NCBI RefSeq assembly: GCF_004349355.1
Contig: NZ_SMFK01000007.1
Coordinates: 110,947 to 174,946, forward strand
Length of the DNA stretch: 64,000 bases
Source: Flavobacterium cellulosilyticum
GTDB taxonomy: Bacteria; Bacteroidota; Bacteroidia; Flavobacteriales; Flavobacteriaceae
Direction: 5' to 3'
Shown here: piece after piece, positions 37,938 to 48,610 of the stretch
Numbering within the stretch: position 1 is the first letter of the stretch
How the letters are laid out: each line of letters opens with the position of its first letter
Program-made: the position numbers and the translations under genes
Notes under the pieces: generated by a model
The model's input: only the letters and a program-made list of their open reading frames with translations
What the model was told of the DNA's origin: nothing
Database searches by the model: none

Positions 37938-38228
37938 TTAGATATTGTTGTAAAAATCAATTGTTTGTCCTTCTTGTACTTGTACAATTGCTTTTTTAAT
38001 TGCGTTTGTCTTTCCACTGATCAAACCACTTTTAGTGTATTTTGTAGATCTATCTGGTCTTACATTCATTGTGTTTACACTCACAATAGTTACTCCATAA
38101 GCAGCTTCAACAGCTTTCTTAATTTCAACTTTGTTTGCTTTTTTATTAACAACGAACCCAAAACGGTTTAAAACTTCACTTTCTTTGGTTACTTTTTCCG
38201 TTACTATAGGCTTAATTATAATGCTCAT
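37938..38228 (-). CDS. rplW: 50S ribosomal protein L23
   Basis: 96 residues. IIKPIVTEKVTKESE start, VNTMNVRPDRSTKYTKSG and a final VQVEGQTIDFY-like end. Docking site for trigger factor and SRP at the tunnel exit. 6 bp after rplD. Confidence 0.96.
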   Translation of the reverse strand: MSIIIKPIVTEKVTKESEVLNRFGFVVNKKANKVEIKKAVEAAYGVTIVSVNTMNVRPDRSTKYTKSGLISGKTNAIKKAIVQVQEGQTIDFYNNI

Positions 38229-38234
38229 CTCCTA

Positions 38235-38864
38235 TTATTTACTTAAATTTTCTTCAATTACCTCTAAAGAACTCTCTAAAAGCACTAAATTATTAGCATT
38301 TAATATAGCGTAAGTGCTTAATTCTGAGCTACTTACTACGCTAGATGCCTTTAAATTGCGTGAGGACAAATATACATTTTTATTCGTATCGCCCAGCACA
38401 AAAAGAGATTTTTTATTTTCTAACTCTAAAGCTTTCAAAATATTGATGAAATTTTTAGTGTTTGGCGCATCAAAACTAAAGTCTTCAAGAACAATAATAT
38501 TTGCTTCTTTTGCTTTAATTGAGAAAGCAGATTTTCTTGCCAAACGTTTCAAGCTTTTATTCAATTTGAATGAATAACTTCTTGGTCTTGGTCCGAAAAC
38601 TGTTCCTCCACCTTTAAACAATGGATTTTTGATACTACCCGCACGAGCAGTTCCAGTTCCTTTTTGTTTTTTAATCTTACGTGTACTACCCGTAACTTCA
38701 GCTCTTTCTTTAGCTTTGTGAGTTCCTTGTCTTTGATTAGCAAGATATTGCTTTACATCAAGATATACCGCGTGATTGTTTGGTTCTATACCAAATACTG
38801 AATCAGAAAGTTGTACTTTTCTTCCAGTATCTTTTCCGTTGAAATCTAATACTTTTGCTTCCAT
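38235..38864 (-). CDS. rplD: 50S ribosomal protein L4
   Basis: 209 residues. The tunnel loop ([40 protein letters not shown]) is clear. Represses the S10 operon in E. coli. Its ATG overlaps the rplC stop by one base (TAATG), which implies translational coupling. Confidence 0.97.
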   Translation of the reverse strand: MEAKVLDFNGKDTGRKVQLSDSVFGIEPNNHAVYLDVKQYLANQRQGTHKAKERAEVTGSTRKIKKQKGTGTARAGSIKNPLFKGGGTVFGPRPRSYSFKLNKSLKRLARKSAFSIKAKEANIIVLEDFSFDAPNTKNFINILKALELENKKSLFVLGDTNKNVYLSSRNLKASSVVSSSELSTYAILNANNLVLLESSLEVIEENLSK

Positions 38865-39481
38865 TACTTGTGAATGATTACATAAGAGTTGTTACATCCA
38901 GGAATACACCCTTTAATAACAAGTAGGTTCTTTTCAGTCACTACTTTTAAAACTCTAAGGTTTTGAACGTTTACATTTTCGCCTCCCATACGTCCAGCCA
39001 TACGCATTCCTTTGAATACTCTAGATGGATAAGATGAAGCTCCTACAGAACCTGGCGCTCTTAAACGGTTGTGTTGACCGTGAGTTGCTTGACCAACACC
39101 ACCAAAACCGTGACGTTTAACAACCCCTTGAAAACCTTTACCTTTAGATACACCTTGTACATCTACAAATTCTCCTTCAACAAACATAGACACGTCAATA
39201 ACGTCACCTAATTTTTGTTGGGTTGCAAAATTTTGGAATTCAACGACTTTTTTCTTAGCTACAGTTCCTGCTTTCGCAAAGTGACCTACGGCCGCTTTTG
39301 TGGAATGTTTCTCGTTTTTGTCATCGAAACCAAGTTGCAACGCTTCATACCCGTCAACACCTTTGGTTCTGACTTGGGTAACAACACATGGTCCAGCTTC
39401 GATTACTGTACAAGGAATATTTTTCCCGTTTTCGTCGAAAATGCTGGTCATGCCGATTTTTCTACCAATTAACCCAGACAT
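38864..39481 (-). CDS. rplC: 50S ribosomal protein L3
   Basis: 205 residues. [20 protein letters not shown] start and the [21 protein letters not shown] loop, which reaches the peptidyl-transferase centre, are typical. First gene after the 157-bp gap behind rpsJ, where a promoter box lies, so it probably starts a transcript reaching rplQ. Confidence 0.97.
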   Translation of the reverse strand: MSGLIGRKIGMTSIFDENGKNIPCTVIEAGPCVVTQVRTKGVDGYEALQLGFDDKNEKHSTKAAVGHFAKAGTVAKKKVVEFQNFATQQKLGDVIDVSMFVEGEFVDVQGVSKGKGFQGVVKRHGFGGVGQATHGQHNRLRAPGSVGASSYPSRVFKGMRMAGRMGGENVNVQNLRVLKVVTEKNLLVIKGCIPGCNNSYVIIHK

Positions 39482-39556
39482 AATTATTATTTATTAATTA
39501 TTAAATACAAAATATAGAACGCAGCTTTTAAGCGAACCTTATTTTTTTAAGTGGTG

Positions 39557-39564
39557 CAAAAGTA
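39557..39564 (-). promoter_or_regulatory. Predicted -7 box for the rplC-rplQ transcript
   Basis: Minus-strand TACTTTTG matches TAnnTTTG, 76 bp before the rplC ATG in the only large gap (39482-39638) of the first half of the array. No exact TTG at -33. Confidence 0.5.
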
Positions 39565-39638
39565 TACTTTTTTTACACATAAACCTAAAAAATAATTTTC
39601 GTTTAAAAACAGCGTTCTTTTCCTTTAAAATAAACTAC

Positions 39639-39944
39639 CTAAACTTTGATTTCTACTTCAACACCACTTGGCAATTCTAATTTCATCAAAGCATCAATAG
39701 TTTTAGATGATGATGAATAAATGTCAATTAATCTCTTGTATGACATTACTTCAAATTGCTCTCTCGCTTTTTTGTTAACGTGTGGAGAACGAAGTACTGT
39801 AAAAAGTTTTTTGTGAGTTGGTAAAGGAATTGGTCCTGTTACTACTGCTCCAGTGCTTTTTACGGTTTTTACAATCTTTTCAGCAGACTTGTCTACCAAC
39901 ATGTGATCGTAAGATTTTAGTTTTATTCTGATTTTTTGACTCAT
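39639..39944 (-). CDS. rpsJ: 30S ribosomal protein S10
   Basis: 101 residues. [20 protein letters not shown] start, [20 protein letters not shown] and [16 protein letters not shown] end are near-invariant. It follows fusA by 10 bp, so it belongs to the str-type transcript and is separated from rplC, unlike the E. coli S10 operon. Also acts as NusE in antitermination. Confidence 0.97.
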   Translation of the reverse strand: MSQKIRIKLKSYDHMLVDKSAEKIVKTVKSTGAVVTGPIPLPTHKKLFTVLRSPHVNKKAREQFEVMSYKRLIDIYSSSSKTIDALMKLELPSGVEVEIKV

Positions 39945-39954
39945 TTTCTTAAAA

Positions 39955-42111
39955 TTAAGCGTTTCCTTTTGCTTTTTTGATTACTGCTTCTGAAATATTA
40001 GAAGGCGTTTCAGCGTAGTGTGAAAATTCCATTGTAGATGTTGCACGACCTGAAGATAACGTTCTTAATGTTGTTACATATCCAAACATTTCTGACAATG
40101 GCACATCAGCTTTAATAGTTTTAGCACCTGCTCTATCTCCCATGTCATTTACTTGACCTCTACGACGGTTAATATCTCCAACGATATCTCCCATGTTTTC
40201 TTCTGGCGTAATAACTTCCATTTTCATGATTGGCTCAAGAATTACAGCACCTGCAGCTTTTGCTACTTCTCTGTATCCCATTCTAGCTGCTAATTCAAAA
40301 GAAAGAGCATCAGAATCCACAGGGTGGAAAGATCCATCTAATAAAGTTACTTTCAAACTATCCACTTGGTATCCAGCTAATGGACCAGTTTTCATAGCTT
40401 CACGGAAACCTTTTTCAACTGATGGAATATATTCTTTAGGAACATTTCCTCCTTTTACTGAATTCACAAATTGTAATCCAACTGGTGCTTTACCATCTAC
40501 TTCATCTGCTGGCTCAAGAACAAATACGATATCACCGAATTTTCCACGACCACCAGATTGTTTCTTGTAAGTCTCTCTGTGCTGTGCTTTTTTAGTAAAC
40601 GCTTCTTTGTATTCAACTTGAGGCTCACCTTGGTTCACTTCAACTTTAAATTCACGACGCATTCTATCAACTAAGATATCTAAGTGAAGCTCTCCCATAC
40701 CTGAGATAATTGTTTGCCCTGAAGCTTCATCAGTTCTAACTGTAAACGTTGGATCTTCTTCAGCTAATTTAGCTAAAGCCATACCCATTTTATCTACGTC
40801 AGCTTTTGTTTTAGGCTCAATTGCAATACCAATTACCGGTGCAGGGAATTTCATAGACTCAAGAATAATTGGGTGTTTTTCATCACACAATGTATCTCCA
40901 GTTTTAATATCTTTAAATCCAACTGCCGCTCCAATATCACCTGCTTCGATATAATCGATTGGGTTTTGTTTGTTCGCGTGCATTTGATAGATACGAGAAA
41001 TTCTTTCTTTATTACCAGAACGAGTATTTAAAACGTAAGAACCTGCATCAAGTCTTCCTGAATAAGCACGGAAGAAAGCCAAACGACCTACGAATGGGTC
41101 AGTAGCAATCTTAAATGCTAAAGCAGCGAAAGGCTCTTTCACATCTGGTTTACGTAATATTTTAGTTTGATCTTCTTCTAAAAGTTCAGCATCATCAGGA
41201 TGAATTCCTTCGATACCTGCTTTATCCATTGGAGATGGTAAGTATTTACATACCGCATCTAACATGAATTGAACTCCTTTGTTTTTGAAAGAAGAACCAG
41301 CAATCATAGGAATGATAGCCATATCCATTACAGCAGCTCTTAACGCAGTGTTGATTTCTTCCTCTGTAATAGAGTTTTCATCTTCCATGAATTTTTCAAG
41401 CAAGTTCTCATCATAATCAGCTACTGCCTCAATAAGAATCGATCTGTATTCTTTCACTTCTTCAAGCATATCTTCAGGAATAGGCACAATATCATAAGTA
41501 GCCCCTAAACCTTCTTCATGCCAAACAATAGCTTGGTTTTTAACTAAATCTACAACACCTTTGAAATCATTTTCTTCACCAATTGGCAAAGTGATTGCAA
41601 CTGCATTTGATTTTAACATATCTCTTACTTGTTGACAAACCATCAAAAAGTTAGAACCTTGTCTATCCATTTTATTCACAAAACCAATACGCGGTACATG
41701 GTATTGATCAGCAAGCCTCCAGTTCGTTTCTGATTGTGGCTCAACACCATCAACAGCACTAAACAAGAAAACCAACCCATCAAGAACACGTAATGAACGA
41801 TTTACCTCTACAGTAAAATCTACGTGACCCGGTGTGTCAATAATATTAAAGTGGTATGGTAAACTTTCAGGTAATAACTTACCTTGTGTAGTTGGGAAAT
41901 TCCACTCACAAGTTGTCGCAGCAGAAGTAATGGTAATACCTCTTTCTTGCTCTTGTGCCATCCAGTCCATTGTTGCAGCACCATCGTGTACTTCACCAAT
42001 TTTATGCGACTTTCCAGTGTAGAATAATATACGCTCCGTTGTTGTTGTTTTACCAGCATCAATGTGAGCAGCAATTCCTATATTTCTTGTATATTTTAAA
42101 TCTCTAGCCAT
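39955..42111 (-). CDS. fusA: Elongation factor G
   Basis: 718-residue translocation GTPase. G1 [10 protein letters not shown] (about 15-24), G3 DTPGHVDF, G4 NKMD, followed by EF-G domains II-V (ending [15 protein letters not shown]). 10 bp downstream of rpsG. No tuf gene follows, in contrast to the enterobacterial str operon. Confidence 0.97.
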   Translation of the reverse strand: MARDLKYTRNIGIAAHIDAGKTTTTERILFYTGKSHKIGEVHDGAATMDWMAQEQERGITITSAATTCEWNFPTTQGKLLPESLPYHFNIIDTPGHVDFTVEVNRSLRVLDGLVFLFSAVDGVEPQSETNWRLADQYHVPRIGFVNKMDRQGSNFLMVCQQVRDMLKSNAVAITLPIGEENDFKGVVDLVKNQAIVWHEEGLGATYDIVPIPEDMLEEVKEYRSILIEAVADYDENLLEKFMEDENSITEEEINTALRAAVMDMAIIPMIAGSSFKNKGVQFMLDAVCKYLPSPMDKAGIEGIHPDDAELLEEDQTKILRKPDVKEPFAALAFKIATDPFVGRLAFFRAYSGRLDAGSYVLNTRSGNKERISRIYQMHANKQNPIDYIEAGDIGAAVGFKDIKTGDTLCDEKHPIILESMKFPAPVIGIAIEPKTKADVDKMGMALAKLAEEDPTFTVRTDEASGQTIISGMGELHLDILVDRMRREFKVEVNQGEPQVEYKEAFTKKAQHRETYKKQSGGRGKFGDIVFVLEPADEVDGKAPVGLQFVNSVKGGNVPKEYIPSVEKGFREAMKTGPLAGYQVDSLKVTLLDGSFHPVDSDALSFELAARMGYREVAKAAGAVILEPIMKMEVITPEENMGDIVGDINRRRGQVNDMGDRAGAKTIKADVPLSEMFGYVTTLRTLSSGRATSTMEFSHYAETPSNISEAVIKKAKGNA

Positions 42112-42121
42112 TTCTTATTAA

Positions 42122-42598
42122 TTAAAATCTAAAATGTGAGAATGCTTTATTCGCTTCAGCCATCTTATGAGTATCCATTCTCTTTTTAACAGCAGCACCT
42201 TCTTCTTTAGCCGCAGCTAAACATTCAGACGCTAGTCTTTGAGCCATAGATTTCTCATTTCTTCTTCTTGCATAAAGTATCAACCACTTCATCGCCATAG
42301 AAATTTTTCTGTCTGGACGAATTTGCATTGGAATTTGGAATGTCGCTCCACCTACTCTACGACTACGCACTTCTACGTGAGGCATAACGTTAGTTAAAGC
42401 ATCTTTCCAGATTTCTAATGATGGTTTTTCTGCATCTTGCTTTTTTGATTCTATAATGTCAATTGCATCATAAAATACTTTAAAAGCTGTTGATTTTTTA
42501 CCGTCCCACATTAAGTTGTTTACAAAACGTGTTACCAATTGGTCATTAAACCTTGGATCTGGTAAAAGTGGTCTTTTCTTTGCCGCTCTTTTTCTCAT
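42122..42598 (-). CDS. rpsG: 30S ribosomal protein S7
   Basis: 158 residues. [20 protein letters not shown] start and [20 protein letters not shown] core are characteristic. Organises the 30S head; autoregulatory in E. coli. 73 bp after rpsL. Confidence 0.97.
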   Translation of the reverse strand: MRKRAAKKRPLLPDPRFNDQLVTRFVNNLMWDGKKSTAFKVFYDAIDIIESKKQDAEKPSLEIWKDALTNVMPHVEVRSRRVGGATFQIPMQIRPDRKISMAMKWLILYARRRNEKSMAQRLASECLAAAKEEGAAVKKRMDTHKMAEANKAFSHFRF

Positions 42599-42671
42599 TT
42601 CTTTTTTTTAATAAAATTTCATACCCATACAGTCACGACGAATCGTGCCTTTACAAGCATAACGTTTTAAA

Positions 42672-43055
42672 TTACTTTTTTGCTTCTTTTGGGCGTTTAG
42701 CACCATACTTAGATCTTCTTTGCGTTCTTCCCGCTACACCTGATGTATCAAGCGCACCACGAACGATGTGGTATCTAACTCCTGGTAAATCTTTAACCCT
42801 TCCACCCCTAACTAATACTATCGAGTGCTCTTGTAAATTGTGTCCTTCACCAGGGATATAGGCATTTACTTCATTACCATTTGTCAAACGTACACGCGCT
42901 ACTTTACGCATTGCAGAGTTTGGTTTTTTTGGTGTAGTAGTGTAAACACGCGTACAAACCCCTCTTCTTTGAGGACAAGAATCTAAAGCAACCGATTTAC
43001 TCTTCTTAGTTATCTGAGTTCTTCCTGTTCTTACTAATTGTTGAATTGTTGGCAT
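42672..43055 (-). CDS. rpsL: 30S ribosomal protein S12
   Basis: 127 residues. [20 protein letters not shown] start. Loops [16 protein letters not shown] and [17 protein letters not shown] carry wild-type lysines at the positions where streptomycin-resistance changes usually arise. First gene of the array, behind a full consensus promoter. Confidence 0.98.
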
Positions 43056-43107
43056 AATTAATACTAAAATTTCTTATATATTAAACTTCCCGCTTTTTAC
43101 GGGGTTG

Positions 43108-43137
43108 CAAATGTAAAAATTATTTTTCACTTAACAA
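43108..43137 (-). promoter_or_regulatory. Promoter of the rpsL-rpsG-fusA-rpsJ transcript
   Basis: Minus strand: TTG (43135-43137), 19 bp, TACATTTG (43108-43115), an exact Bacteroidetes -33/-7 match. The ~50-nt leader begins with a short GC hairpin (CCCG...CGGG type) and is otherwise AT-rich. Confidence 0.8.
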
Positions 43138-43324
43138 ACCATAATGCATTAATTTTTACAGTAATTAAATATTTGTTTATTAATGGAATACAGAATAGTC
43201 GATATGAAAAAATCACTAAAAACAAAACACCCGTTTTGCTGCTGTTTCAACAATATTTTTCAACATCAAATTTAATATATGAAAGAATACTATTTTGCGT
43301 TATATTTATAAAAACTAAATCCAA

Positions 43325-45022
43325 TTGAAACATTTTATCATCACTTTATCATTCTGCTTTTTTGGATTAAACATGACTGCCCAAAAATTCACATTACAAC
43401 TTGTTGGGAAAACTTCAATTGAAAATAAAGTCATTGATTCTATAAATTATAATCAAAAACATAATAACATAAAATCATTAACTGACGAAATAGAATTGAC
43501 ATCTGAACGACTTGCAAAAATTGGATATATTGAAAATAAAATCTTTGAAAATAAAAAATTAAATGATTCTAGCTATATAACTACATTGAGCATTGGCAAA
43601 AAAATAAATTGGGCACACCTATATATAGGTATAAATTCTGAAATTAAAAATACACTTTCATTAGATTTAAAAAACGACACAATTAAAATCGCATTCAACG
43701 AAACAGAAAAATTTTTAAATCTGACGATGCAAAAACTAGAAAACAAAGGGTTTGCTTTAGCAAAACTGAAATTAATCAATATTCAAATCCATGGACAAAC
43801 TCTTATCGCTGATCTATACTACAACCCAAATCAAAAAAGACAATTAAATGCCATTATTGTAAAATTTAATGATGACAATAAAAAAAACAGTTTTCCAGAA
43901 GGACATTTACATCAAATAAACCGAAAGTTCAACAATAACATTTTTAATCAAGATGTAGTTAGAAAAATCCACGATGAATTTGAAGAATTTAGATTTGTCA
44001 GCCAAATAAAATACCCCGAAATACTACTCACAAAAGACACCACCAAAGTTTATGTGTATTTAGAAAAAAGAAACTCAAATACTTTTGACGGATACATTGG
44101 CTTTACAAATAATGAAAACAATAAATTAGTTATTAACGGTTACTTAGATCTCAATCTTGAAAATACACTTAAAGTTGGAGAGCAATTTTCACTGTATTGG
44201 AAAAGCGATGGAAAAAATCAAAAAACGTTTAAAACCACCTTAGAAATCCCCTATTTATTCAATATCCCAATTGGAATAAAAGCACAATTACAAATCTTCA
44301 AACAAGATAGCATTTATCAAAACACTAAAACAGCTATTGCTTTAGGTTATTTAATAAATTACAATACAAGAATCTACTTAGGATATCAATCTACAGAATC
44401 AAGTGATATTCAAAACACAAACAACACTACAATTAGCGATTACAAAAACTCGTTTATAACATCGAACTTAGAATTTTCAAAATACGATACTTCAAATTCC
44501 ATTTTTTCTAAAAAAACAAATCTTTCGATAACTATTGGATACGGAAAAAGAACCACTCCGAATCTTACAGAAAATACTAGAAACAACAAACAGTTCTACG
44601 TCAATACAAATGCAATGCATAATTTCTACTTGAACAAAAAAAATTGTATTAACATAAATTATCATAATTATTATTTAAAAAGCGACACCTATATAATAAA
44701 TGAACTGTACCGATTTGGTGGCACGAACACGATTAGAGGTTTTGCCGAAAACAGCCTACAAGCAAGTTTCATATCATCCCTAGCCACGGAATACCGATAC
44801 ATAATATCTCCAGAACTCTACATACATACAATTCTTGATTATGGATATTACCAAGATAAAACGTCTGAAAACTTCGGAAATTTATTAGGAGTCGGTTTTG
44901 GTTTTGGAATACAAACCAAAAGCGGGCTTTTAAAATTAAGTTTTACCAATGGAGCCACAAAGAACCAAAACTTTAAATCAACCAATACGATTGTAAACAT
45001 TAACTACAATGTTAAATTTTAA
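43325..45022 (+). CDS. Omp85/BamA-like outer-membrane beta-barrel protein
   Basis: 565 residues. The TTG at 43325 is chosen because only it gives a full signal peptide (KHFIITLSFCFFGLNMTAQ); the next ATG would start inside it. An N-terminal periplasmic, POTRA-like part (to about 230) precedes a 16-strand-type barrel. The RGF motif in YRFGGTNTIRGFAENSLQ and the final FGFGIQTKSGLLKLSFTNG are hallmarks of the D15/Omp85/TamA/FhaC barrel. It may insert or export proteins, but divergence is large and the partner is unknown. It stands alone on the plus strand, divergent from rpsL. Confidence 0.8.
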   Translation: MKHFIITLSFCFFGLNMTAQKFTLQLVGKTSIENKVIDSINYNQKHNNIKSLTDEIELTSERLAKIGYIENKIFENKKLNDSSYITTLSIGKKINWAHLYIGINSEIKNTLSLDLKNDTIKIAFNETEKFLNLTMQKLENKGFALAKLKLINIQIHGQTLIADLYYNPNQKRQLNAIIVKFNDDNKKNSFPEGHLHQINRKFNNNIFNQDVVRKIHDEFEEFRFVSQIKYPEILLTKDTTKVYVYLEKRNSNTFDGYIGFTNNENNKLVINGYLDLNLENTLKVGEQFSLYWKSDGKNQKTFKTTLEIPYLFNIPIGIKAQLQIFKQDSIYQNTKTAIALGYLINYNTRIYLGYQSTESSDIQNTNNTTISDYKNSFITSNLEFSKYDTSNSIFSKKTNLSITIGYGKRTTPNLTENTRNNKQFYVNTNAMHNFYLNKKNCININYHNYYLKSDTYIINELYRFGGTNTIRGFAENSLQASFISSLATEYRYIISPELYIHTILDYGYYQDKTSENFGNLLGVGFGFGIQTKSGLLKLSFTNGATKNQNFKSTNTIVNINYNVKF

Positions 45023-45409
45023 TAACTACCAATAGAACAATAGCTTGACAAGAAATACACCAACATTCAATCAGCTTGATGTGCTAACAAATTACAACGA
45101 AAACTTGATTTAAAGATACTAAATTTCTAAAAGAACATATTCGATTCAATCATAACTAAGAATAACCGCTATTTTTAAAAAAGATTAAAAATCTTAAAAA
45201 ATTAATTGTTCACTAAGTTTTATCATAATTAACCTTCTAAACTACAAAGTATTGAATAAATTTAAAAAAAAAAAATAATTTTTTATAACATTATATACGG
45301 CAATTGTTAAATGTTAAAATTCGTATGCACGCATAAAATAAAATGACAATTGTTAGGAAAGTTAACAAATTATTAAGATTTTTGTTTCACTAATTCAAAA
45401 TAATTAAAA
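45023..45409 (+). other. Upstream region of the SusC operon
   Basis: 387 bp, very AT-rich, no gene. No clear terminator for the preceding gene and no exact TAnnTTTG box. A TTG at 45350-45352 followed by an A/T-rich TTTTTG stretch near 45379-45384 is only a weak promoter candidate. Confidence 0.35.
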
Positions 45410-48400
45410 ATGAAACTAAAGTTAAATGGATTCTTAGTATTAGTAATAATACTAGTAGCGCAAATTTCTTTTGCGCAGGAAAGAGCTGTTTCGGGTGTTG
45501 TTTCTGACAATGCAGGAATGCCTTTACCAGGCGTAAGTGTATTAGTAAAGGGTACACAATCTGGAACTCAAACTGATTTTGACGGAAAATATTCTATCAG
45601 AGCAACCCCAAGTCAAGTCTTGGTTTTTAGCTACATTGGAATGAAAACCCAAGAAGTTAAAGCCACTTCAACTACCGTAAAAGTAAAAATGCAATCTGAT
45701 GCAGTAGAACTAGAAGGAGTGGTCGTAACTGCTTTTGGTCAGAAAAAACAAAAAAGATCTGTAAGTTCTGCTACTTCTTTAGTAACTTCAAAAGATCTTA
45801 CAGAGGTTACCAACACAAACGTGTTTGAATCTTTATCTGGAAAAGTAGCCGGTGTTGATATTACAGCGCCTGCTCAGGTTGGAGCATCTTCAAAAGTTAT
45901 TATTAGAGGATTTAGTTCCCTATCAGGAAATAGCCCTTTATATATAGTAGATGGAACTCCAATTAGCAATACTAGTTCAAGTGGAACTGGTGTCACAAGA
46001 AGTTTCGATGCTGGAAATGGAATTGGAGATATTGATCCAAACAACATTGAGAGTATTACAATATTAAAAGGAGCCGCTGCATCTGCATTATATGGCTCTA
46101 GAGCTTCGAATGGTGTTATATTAATTACCACAAAATCAGCAAAAAATAATTCTAAAATGATTGTAGAGGTTATGACTTCTACCGATTTTGCTGAAGTAGC
46201 AAGGATCCCACACCTTCAAAATGAATTTGGAGAAGGATGGAATGGAAAATCTTGGTCGTCTTGGTCAAATAGTCCAAACACATCAAGTAATGAAAATGGT
46301 TCTTGGGGACCTGCATTTAATGGAGAAATAAGGTTACACGGTGCTATTATTAATGCTGGTCAACAAATCAAGCCTTATGTTGCACTTAAAAATAACGTTA
46401 GAGACTTTTATGTTTTGGGAAGCACATTTACAAATGACGTAAGAGTTAGTGGTGGTGGAGAAAGATCAAATTTTTCTTTGTTTTTTTCAGATGTTAATTC
46501 AGATGGAATTATCCCAACATCCGCTGATGCCTATAAAAGAAGAACATATGGTATAAACGGTGGAATTACAGAAGGGAAATTGACTATTAAAGGAAATGTT
46601 ACTTATGTTAAGAAAGACCAAAATGCTGTAAACACCGGACAAGGTTCTGATGCAGGAGAAGGAAATATCTTAACAGCAGAAATTTTGCAAATGCCAAGAG
46701 ACATAAGTATTGTAGACCAAAAAGATTACAAAAACAATCCTTATGCTTCAAATAGCAACTTTTTTACACCTTATGCATCTAATCCGTATTGGACAGTAAA
46801 TGAAAATTCAACCTCTATTGATGGAAATCGTTTTTATGGTAACACCAATTTATCTTATAAAATAAATGATCATTTTTCAGCTAGTTTTCAATTGGGTGGT
46901 GATTACAAAGCTGAAAAGGTTAAATCCTATGGTGCCATCGTAAAATTCTTGCCTAATTCTCCGCAAAAACTTGCTGGTACAAACGAAATTGTAGGGGGAG
47001 TTACTGAAAGATCTTATGAGAATTCAGAGTTTGACACGAATTTAATCTTAAACTATAGCAATAAAATAGGAGAGGATTTTGGAATTAATGCTCTTGTTGG
47101 TTATAATAGCAATCAAAGAAAAAGTTCATCATTAATAGCTGCAATCACAAATTTAGACATTCCTTATTTTTATGAGCTTTCTAACTCATCTGTGAAACCA
47201 ACAGTTGCTCAAAGCAATTCAAATAGAAAATCTTATAGTACTTATGCTTCATTAGAAGGTTCTTATAAAAATTTACTTTATTTGACATTAACTGGAAGAA
47301 ATGACTGGACTTCAACTTTGCCAATAGGTAATAATTCTTATTTCTACCCTTCTGCAGCATTAAGCGGTATCGTTATTGATAATGTGCAAACATTCTTAAA
47401 AATAAGAGCTAGTTATGCTGAACTTGGAAATGACACTGCGCCTTATCAAACAGAATCTTCTATGATACAAGGTAATTCCGCTTTAGGTTTTGGAAATATT
47501 TTACTTCCTATTGGAGGAGTAAATGGGTATGAATTTTCTGCAAACTTAGGTAATTCAAATTTAAAACCTGAAAGAACTACGGAATATGAATTAGGTTTAG
47601 AATCTACTTTCTTTAGAAAAAGAATTAATCTTGACTTAGCAGTATACAATAAAGCTTCAAAAGATGTATTGTGGGCACGACCAGTTGCACCTTCTACAGG
47701 ATATACTTCTCAAACAGCAAACATTATTGATTTAAATAATAAAGGAGTTGAGATTGCTTTAACTTTGGTGCCTGTTAGAACAGATAATTTCCAATGGGAT
47801 TTCACTACTACATTTACAAAAAACATTTCTGAAGTAACAGATATTTTAGGTGGTGGAACCAAACAATTACTTGCATCTAATTACAATATTACCTTTAATG
47901 CAGTAAAAGGTGAGCACTTAGGTGTGTTTTCAGCTCATACAGTAGAAAAAAATGACAAAGGTGAAACTATTGTTGATGCAAATGGATACTATAAAGTTTC
48001 GACTGATGAGAAAATAATAGGAACATCAGAAAGAGATTTTATTATGGGTTTCAACAATAAAATTACTTACAAAAACTTGACATTGACAGCTGGACTTGAT
48101 TGGAAACAAGGTGGATCAATGTATTCCTATACAAAAAGACTATCTTACTTTACAGGAAATGGTAAAGAAACTACTTATAATGGTAGAAATACTTTTATCG
48201 TTCCAAACTCTGTTATTGAAGTTAAAGATGGGAGTGGTGCAGTTACTGGTTATGCTGAAAACACAAAAGCTGTATCTTTTGAAAATCAAACCAATTTTTA
48301 TAATACCACGAACAATCCTGGTATAGAAGAACAACAAGTTATAGACAAATCATTTGTTAGATTAAGATCTGTGTCTTTAACTTATAGTTTCCCTTCAGCA

Positions 48401-48598
48401 TCCATTAAAAGAATGGGGTTACAAAATGCTACATTTAGCCTTTATGGAAAAAACTTAGCGCTTTGGACACCAAATGACAACTCCTATGTAGATCCTGAAT
48501 TATCCACTTATGGTGTTGGATTATTAAGTGAGCAAGGAGAATTTGCAGCAAACCCTACACAAAGAACTTATGGTGCTAGCATTAAACTAACATTTTAA
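45410..48598 (+). CDS. SusC/RagA family TonB-linked outer-membrane transporter
   Basis: 1062 residues. Signal peptide (to about 22), carboxypeptidase-regulatory-like domain (about 25-110, VSGVVSDNAGMPLPGVSVLV), a plug domain (about 115-230, with SGKVAGVDITAPAQVG and LYIVDGTPI and ILKGAAASALYGSRASNGVI) and a long beta-barrel ending in TYGASIKLTF. It moves bulky nutrients across the outer membrane with the SusD partner encoded 12 bp downstream. No STN domain, so no direct sigma/anti-sigma signalling. Substrate unknown; no glycoside hydrolase is nearby. Confidence 0.95.
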   Translation: MKLKLNGFLVLVIILVAQISFAQERAVSGVVSDNAGMPLPGVSVLVKGTQSGTQTDFDGKYSIRATPSQVLVFSYIGMKTQEVKATSTTVKVKMQSDAVELEGVVVTAFGQKKQKRSVSSATSLVTSKDLTEVTNTNVFESLSGKVAGVDITAPAQVGASSKVIIRGFSSLSGNSPLYIVDGTPISNTSSSGTGVTRSFDAGNGIGDIDPNNIESITILKGAAASALYGSRASNGVILITTKSAKNNSKMIVEVMTSTDFAEVARIPHLQNEFGEGWNGKSWSSWSNSPNTSSNENGSWGPAFNGEIRLHGAIINAGQQIKPYVALKNNVRDFYVLGSTFTNDVRVSGGGERSNFSLFFSDVNSDGIIPTSADAYKRRTYGINGGITEGKLTIKGNVTYVKKDQNAVNTGQGSDAGEGNILTAEILQMPRDISIVDQKDYKNNPYASNSNFFTPYASNPYWTVNENSTSIDGNRFYGNTNLSYKINDHFSASFQLGGDYKAEKVKSYGAIVKFLPNSPQKLAGTNEIVGGVTERSYENSEFDTNLILNYSNKIGEDFGINALVGYNSNQRKSSSLIAAITNLDIPYFYELSNSSVKPTVAQSNSNRKSYSTYASLEGSYKNLLYLTLTGRNDWTSTLPIGNNSYFYPSAALSGIVIDNVQTFLKIRASYAELGNDTAPYQTESSMIQGNSALGFGNILLPIGGVNGYEFSANLGNSNLKPERTTEYELGLESTFFRKRINLDLAVYNKASKDVLWARPVAPSTGYTSQTANIIDLNNKGVEIALTLVPVRTDNFQWDFTTTFTKNISEVTDILGGGTKQLLASNYNITFNAVKGEHLGVFSAHTVEKNDKGETIVDANGYYKVSTDEKIIGTSERDFIMGFNNKITYKNLTLTAGLDWKQGGSMYSYTKRLSYFTGNGKETTYNGRNTFIVPNSVIEVKDGSGAVTGYAENTKAVSFENQTNFYNTTNNPGIEEQQVIDKSFVRLRSVSLTYSFPSASIKRMGLQNATFSLYGKNLALWTPNDNSYVDPELSTYGVGLLSEQGEFAANPTQRTYGASIKLTF

Positions 48599-48610
48599 AA
48601 AAGAGACAAA

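Noticed and set aside
39482..39638. A lost tuf gene between rpsJ and rplC
   Set aside because: The 157-bp gap has no tuf-like sequence; tuf lies elsewhere in many Bacteroidetes.
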